Assembly (NCBI GenBank): GCA_937927415.1
Contig: CALBDS010000060.1
Location: forward strand, 1-64,000
Direction of reading: 5' to 3'
Length of the DNA stretch: 64,000 bases
From: an uncultured Rhodospirillaceae bacterium
Lineage (GTDB): Bacteria; Pseudomonadota; Alphaproteobacteria; Azospirillales; Azospirillaceae
Under the pieces are notes generated by a model. The model was not told where the DNA came from. It saw nothing but the letters and a program-made list of their open reading frames with translations, and ran no database searches. Below are positions 61,785 to 64,000 of the stretch, one piece after another. Position 1 is the stretch's first letter. Each line of letters begins with the position of its first letter. The translations under genes were made by a program, and so were the position numbers.

Positions 61785-62582
61785 TCACGGCCCCGGCCGG
61801 TAACGGGCCATCGCCTCCGGCAGGGCCGCTTGGATGGCGGCGACGCGGGTGTCGTCGGCGGGGTGGGTGGACAGGAATTCCGGTGTCGCCCCCCGCCCCT
61901 CCATCGCCTGCATCCGCTGCCAGAAACGCAGGGCCGCCCGCGGGTCGTACCCGGCCATCGCCATATAGATCAGCCCCATGCGGTCGGCCTCCGATTCGTG
62001 CAGGCGGGAATAGGGCAGCAGAATCCCCACCGTCGCCCCCGCTCCCAATGCGGCGACGATCAGCCCGGCGCTGGTGGAATCGTGGCTGCGGGCGACGATG
62101 AGGCCGGCGGCCACCGACATCCCCAGCCCCACCAGCATCTCCTGGCTGGCCCGTTCGGCGCCGTGGCGGGCGATGGCGTGGGCCACCTCGTGCCCCAGCA
62201 CGGCGGCCAGTTCGTCGTCGCTGTCCACCCGCTCCAGCAACCCGGTATAGACCACCACCTTGCCCCCCGGCAGGCAGAAGGCGTTCACCTGATCCTCGTC
62301 CACCACCCGGAAATCCCAGCGGAAATCATCCCGCCCGGTGACCGCGGCAATCCGCCGCCCGACGCGGGTGACCTGTCCCCGTGCCGCCGGATCGCGCGAC
62401 GGCGTGGCCTTGGCCAGATAATCGCGGAAGGTCTGGGCGCCCAGTGCGCGTTCCTCCTGCTCGCTCATCAGCAGCACCTGCTGGCGCCCGGTCAGCGGCA
62501 CCGTCGCGCACCCCGCCAGCAGCAGCGGCAGGGCCATACGGTAAAGCCCTCGTTTCACACGCAAAATCACCGATGCGGTCAT
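61785..62582 (-). CDS. M48-family metallopeptidase, lipoprotein
   Basis: A 265-aa peptidase. A signal with lipobox LAGC (Cys about residue 25) is followed by the M48 domain with zinc motif HEVAHAIARH (about 140-150) and the ESEADRMGLIYMAMAGYDP third-ligand block. It is like the periplasmic LoiP/BepA-related proteases that check outer-membrane proteins. The ATG at 62582 leads into a basic segment before the signal; AAGGAA is upstream. It converges with the Rrf2 gene, 15 bp apart. Confidence 0.9.
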   Translation of the reverse strand: MTASVILRVKRGLYRMALPLLLAGCATVPLTGRQQVLLMSEQEERALGAQTFRDYLAKATPSRDPAARGQVTRVGRRIAAVTGRDDFRWDFRVVDEDQVNAFCLPGGKVVVYTGLLERVDSDDELAAVLGHEVAHAIARHGAERASQEMLVGLGMSVAAGLIVARSHDSTSAGLIVAALGAGATVGILLPYSRLHESEADRMGLIYMAMAGYDPRAALRFWQRMQAMEGRGATPEFLSTHPADDTRVAAIQAALPEAMARYRPGP

Positions 62583-62886
62583 GGCGGCCCGTTTCCTTGC
62601 CGGCCTCTGCCGCCGGCTCAATAATATCTAGGTATGCGATCCCGTTGCCAAAGACATAAGAGGGTATGGGATGGGTTTTGTTGCTGCGCCGAAGAATCGC
62701 ATAAACAATCATTCGGTTTCAAATATTTACGCTTCCTGCGTTCCCTTCATCTTTTCTGCCGGTGATTGCGGTAAAAAACAATGGCGATGGTTGACGCCCA
62801 ACGGTTGCACATCCCATTATCCTCCCACGCGCCACTCCTGTGACGCGGTGCCCAACGTTGTAACGCGGTGCGTGGAAAGGAACCGG
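62583..62886. other. Divergent intergenic region between the M48 peptidase and the small secreted protein
   Basis: This 304-bp gap is AT-richer at 62625-62800, where promoters for both directions are likely. Near its end acgcggtgc occurs twice, 20 bp apart (62843 and 62863), with the palindrome caacgttg between. No gene was recognised. Confidence 0.4.
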
Positions 62887-63204
62887 ATGAGGAAAGCTCT
62901 TCGCATCACCGCGACCTTGGGCAGTGTTGTGTTGGCCGCCGCCGGTGGCCTGGCCCGTGGTGGCGAGGTTGCGGCCGGGCAGAGCGTGCCGCTGCCCCGG
63001 CCCGAACGCCCCACACCCGCCGCCGGCATGTCGGCGGGGTCGGTGGTCGGTCCCTACATCGGGGCCATCGGCGGCACTGCCGGGCGCGAGGCGGCCCCCG
63101 TCCCCTCCACCGTCCAGCCGCCGTCCCCCACCCGCGGCCTGCCGCCCCTGTCCATCCGCGACCCGGCCGGGGAAAGCCGGCTGGGCGACGACCGTCACCC
63201 CTGA
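62887..63204 (+). CDS. Small hypothetical exported protein, Pro/Gly-rich
   Basis: A 105-aa protein that I do not recognise. The N-terminus MRKALRITATLGSVVLAAAGGLARGGEVAAG is a clear Sec signal with a cleavage site around residue 25-30. The mature part is rich in Pro and Gly with no Cys, and has the pieces VGPYIGAIGGTAG and GLPPLSIRD. Probably periplasmic or surface-exposed. AAAGGA lies seven bases before the ATG. A 118-bp gap separates it from the oxidoreductase operon. Confidence 0.65.
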   Translation: MRKALRITATLGSVVLAAAGGLARGGEVAAGQSVPLPRPERPTPAAGMSAGSVVGPYIGAIGGTAGREAAPVPSTVQPPSPTRGLPPLSIRDPAGESRLGDDRHP

Positions 63205-63322
63205 TTCCGCCGGTGACCCTGCCAATGGCCGGGGCATTTGCGCTGGATCAATGAGCGGCCCCTATAACCCCCGATAGACTGTGGAAAATGATAAAGCCAC
63301 GCTTCCGGGAGGAGCTGTCCGC

Positions 63323-63880
63323 ATGTTCCAGATCCGTTTCCACGGACGGGGCGGCCAGGGGGTGGTCACCGCAGCCGAAATGCTTTCCGTCGCCGCCTTT
63401 CTGGAAGGACGCCACGCCCAGGCGTTTCCCAGCTTCGGGTCGGAACGCACCGGCGCGCCGGTGGTGTCCTTCTGCCGCATCGACGACACGGAAATCCGCA
63501 CCCGCGAACCGATCCTGGTTCCCGATGCGGTGATCGTCCAGGATCCCACGCTGTTCCATTCGGTGGACGTGTTCCAGGGATTGCCGGACAGCGGCTATGT
63601 GCTCATCAACACATCCGCCGATTACAAGACCCTGCACATCGACGGGGTGATGGGGCGCTTTCCCCCCGGCCACGCCCGCACCGTGCCGGCGTCGGAAATC
63701 GCCAGGGTCCATGTGGGCCGTCCCCTGCCCAACGCCGCCCTGCTGGGCGGTTTCGCCGCCGTGACCGGGCAGATCCATATGGATTCCGTTGCCGAAGCCA
63801 TCCGCCGGACCTTCCCCGGCCCGGTGGGGGAGGCGAACGTCCGTGCCGCCTGGGCCGCGTACGAGCACTGCCGCTCCTGA
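63323..63880 (+). CDS. 2-oxoacid:ferredoxin oxidoreductase gamma subunit
   Basis: A 185-aa subunit of the pyruvate/2-oxoacid:acceptor oxidoreductase family. The N-terminal FHGRGGQGVVTAAEMLSVAAFLEG and AQAFPSFGSERTGAPVVSF blocks are characteristic, and it ends with an NAALLGGFAAVTG segment. It forms the gamma part of a TPP/Fe-S enzyme that links a 2-oxoacid to acyl-CoA and reduced ferredoxin. GGGAGGAG is eight bases before the ATG at 63323. The alpha subunit gene starts 25 bp later. Confidence 0.92.
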   Translation: MFQIRFHGRGGQGVVTAAEMLSVAAFLEGRHAQAFPSFGSERTGAPVVSFCRIDDTEIRTREPILVPDAVIVQDPTLFHSVDVFQGLPDSGYVLINTSADYKTLHIDGVMGRFPPGHARTVPASEIARVHVGRPLPNAALLGGFAAVTGQIHMDSVAEAIRRTFPGPVGEANVRAAWAAYEHCRS

Positions 63881-63905
63881 TTCCCCTCGTTCAAGAGGAC
63901 ACGCC

Positions 63906-64000
63906 ATGCTGAAGCAGATCGAGGGCAGCCACGCCATGGCCGAGGCCATCGCGCTCTGCCGTCCGGAGGTCATCTGCGCCTACCCCATCACCCCCCAGAC
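63906..64000 (+). CDS. 2-oxoacid:ferredoxin oxidoreductase alpha subunit (5' end, partial)
   Basis: The 31 codons present read MLKQIEGSHAMAEAIALCRP then VICAYPITPQ, the start of the alpha (PorA/KorA) subunit with the SxAMAxA and YPITPQ motifs that help bind TPP. The gene runs off the window. AAGAGGACACGCC lies before the ATG, and the order gamma-alpha is one of the usual ones for this operon. Confidence 0.9.
   Translation, partial: MLKQIEGSHAMAEAIALCRPEVICAYPITPQ

Noticed and set aside
1..64000. tRNA, rRNA, CRISPR arrays and insertion sequences
   Set aside because: Looked for by eye (tRNA arms, spaced direct repeats, transposase motifs) and none was found; a computed scan could still pick up a weak case.

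Overview
The window is GC-rich DNA with dense genes, many ATGA stop/start overlaps and occasional GTG starts. The gene set points to a free-living, motile alphaproteobacterium of the Rhodospirillales, most like Azospirillum (inference): an ornithine decarboxylase/homospermidine synthase pair, several chemoreceptors with sigma-54-like promoters, hemerythrins, and two separate exopolysaccharide (EPS) loci. No rRNA, tRNA, CRISPR array or insertion sequence was seen.

Layout. 1-4108: housekeeping and iron genes (P-loop kinase, MBL hydrolase, prmB, feoA plus a Cys-rich membrane peptide, hemerythrin, GST). 4123-17484: one long minus-strand run of eleven genes, which reads in transcription order: polyprenyl-phosphate sugar transferase, O-antigen ligase/polymerase, three glycosyltransferases, polysaccharide deacetylase, acyl carrier protein, AMP-dependent ligase, asparagine synthase, NAD-synthetase-like amide ligase, GNAT protein. 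A flippase and an SDR diverge from it on the plus strand, and a secreted three-CBM GH5 glycanase lies beyond a two-way terminator. 23317-23881: a Phd antitoxin with a beheaded PIN toxin.

23933-27218: polyamine genes. The ornithine decarboxylase leader carries a promoter, a 12-codon Arg-rich leader ORF with a strong Shine-Dalgarno, a hairpin over the end of that ORF and a C-rich, G-poor stretch; this looks like a translation-sensing attenuator. 27263-31219: a 2.0-kb tandem duplication of a chemoreceptor unit whose signalling halves are almost identical while the sensor halves differ. 31524-38477: recG, an MFS transporter, acireductone dioxygenase, a tandem hemerythrin, an orphan Ala-rich protein and a ccdAB module behind a perfect 16-bp inverted repeat.

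38490-50763: second EPS locus. A flippase and a nitroreductase-like gene (minus) face a pyruvyl transferase, wecB, wecC, a WecG-type transferase, a tyrosine autokinase, a GT2 and a Wzy-like polymerase (plus). wecB and wecC imply a UDP-ManNAcA supply. A cytochrome c, a GMC oxidoreductase and a small membrane peptide follow, then a glucuronan-lyase/RTX protein. 56061-64000: a third chemoreceptor behind a near-consensus sigma-54 promoter, eutBC, a lone GT4, an Rrf2 regulator with four cysteines, an M48 lipoprotein peptidase, a small secreted protein and the start of a 2-oxoacid:ferredoxin oxidoreductase operon.

Together the window suggests a cell that builds at least two surface polysaccharides, secretes two glycan-degrading enzymes probably by type I export, and moves by chemotaxis. 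The most novel-looking elements are the decarboxylase leader and the ACP/ligase/amidotransferase module at the end of the first EPS run.
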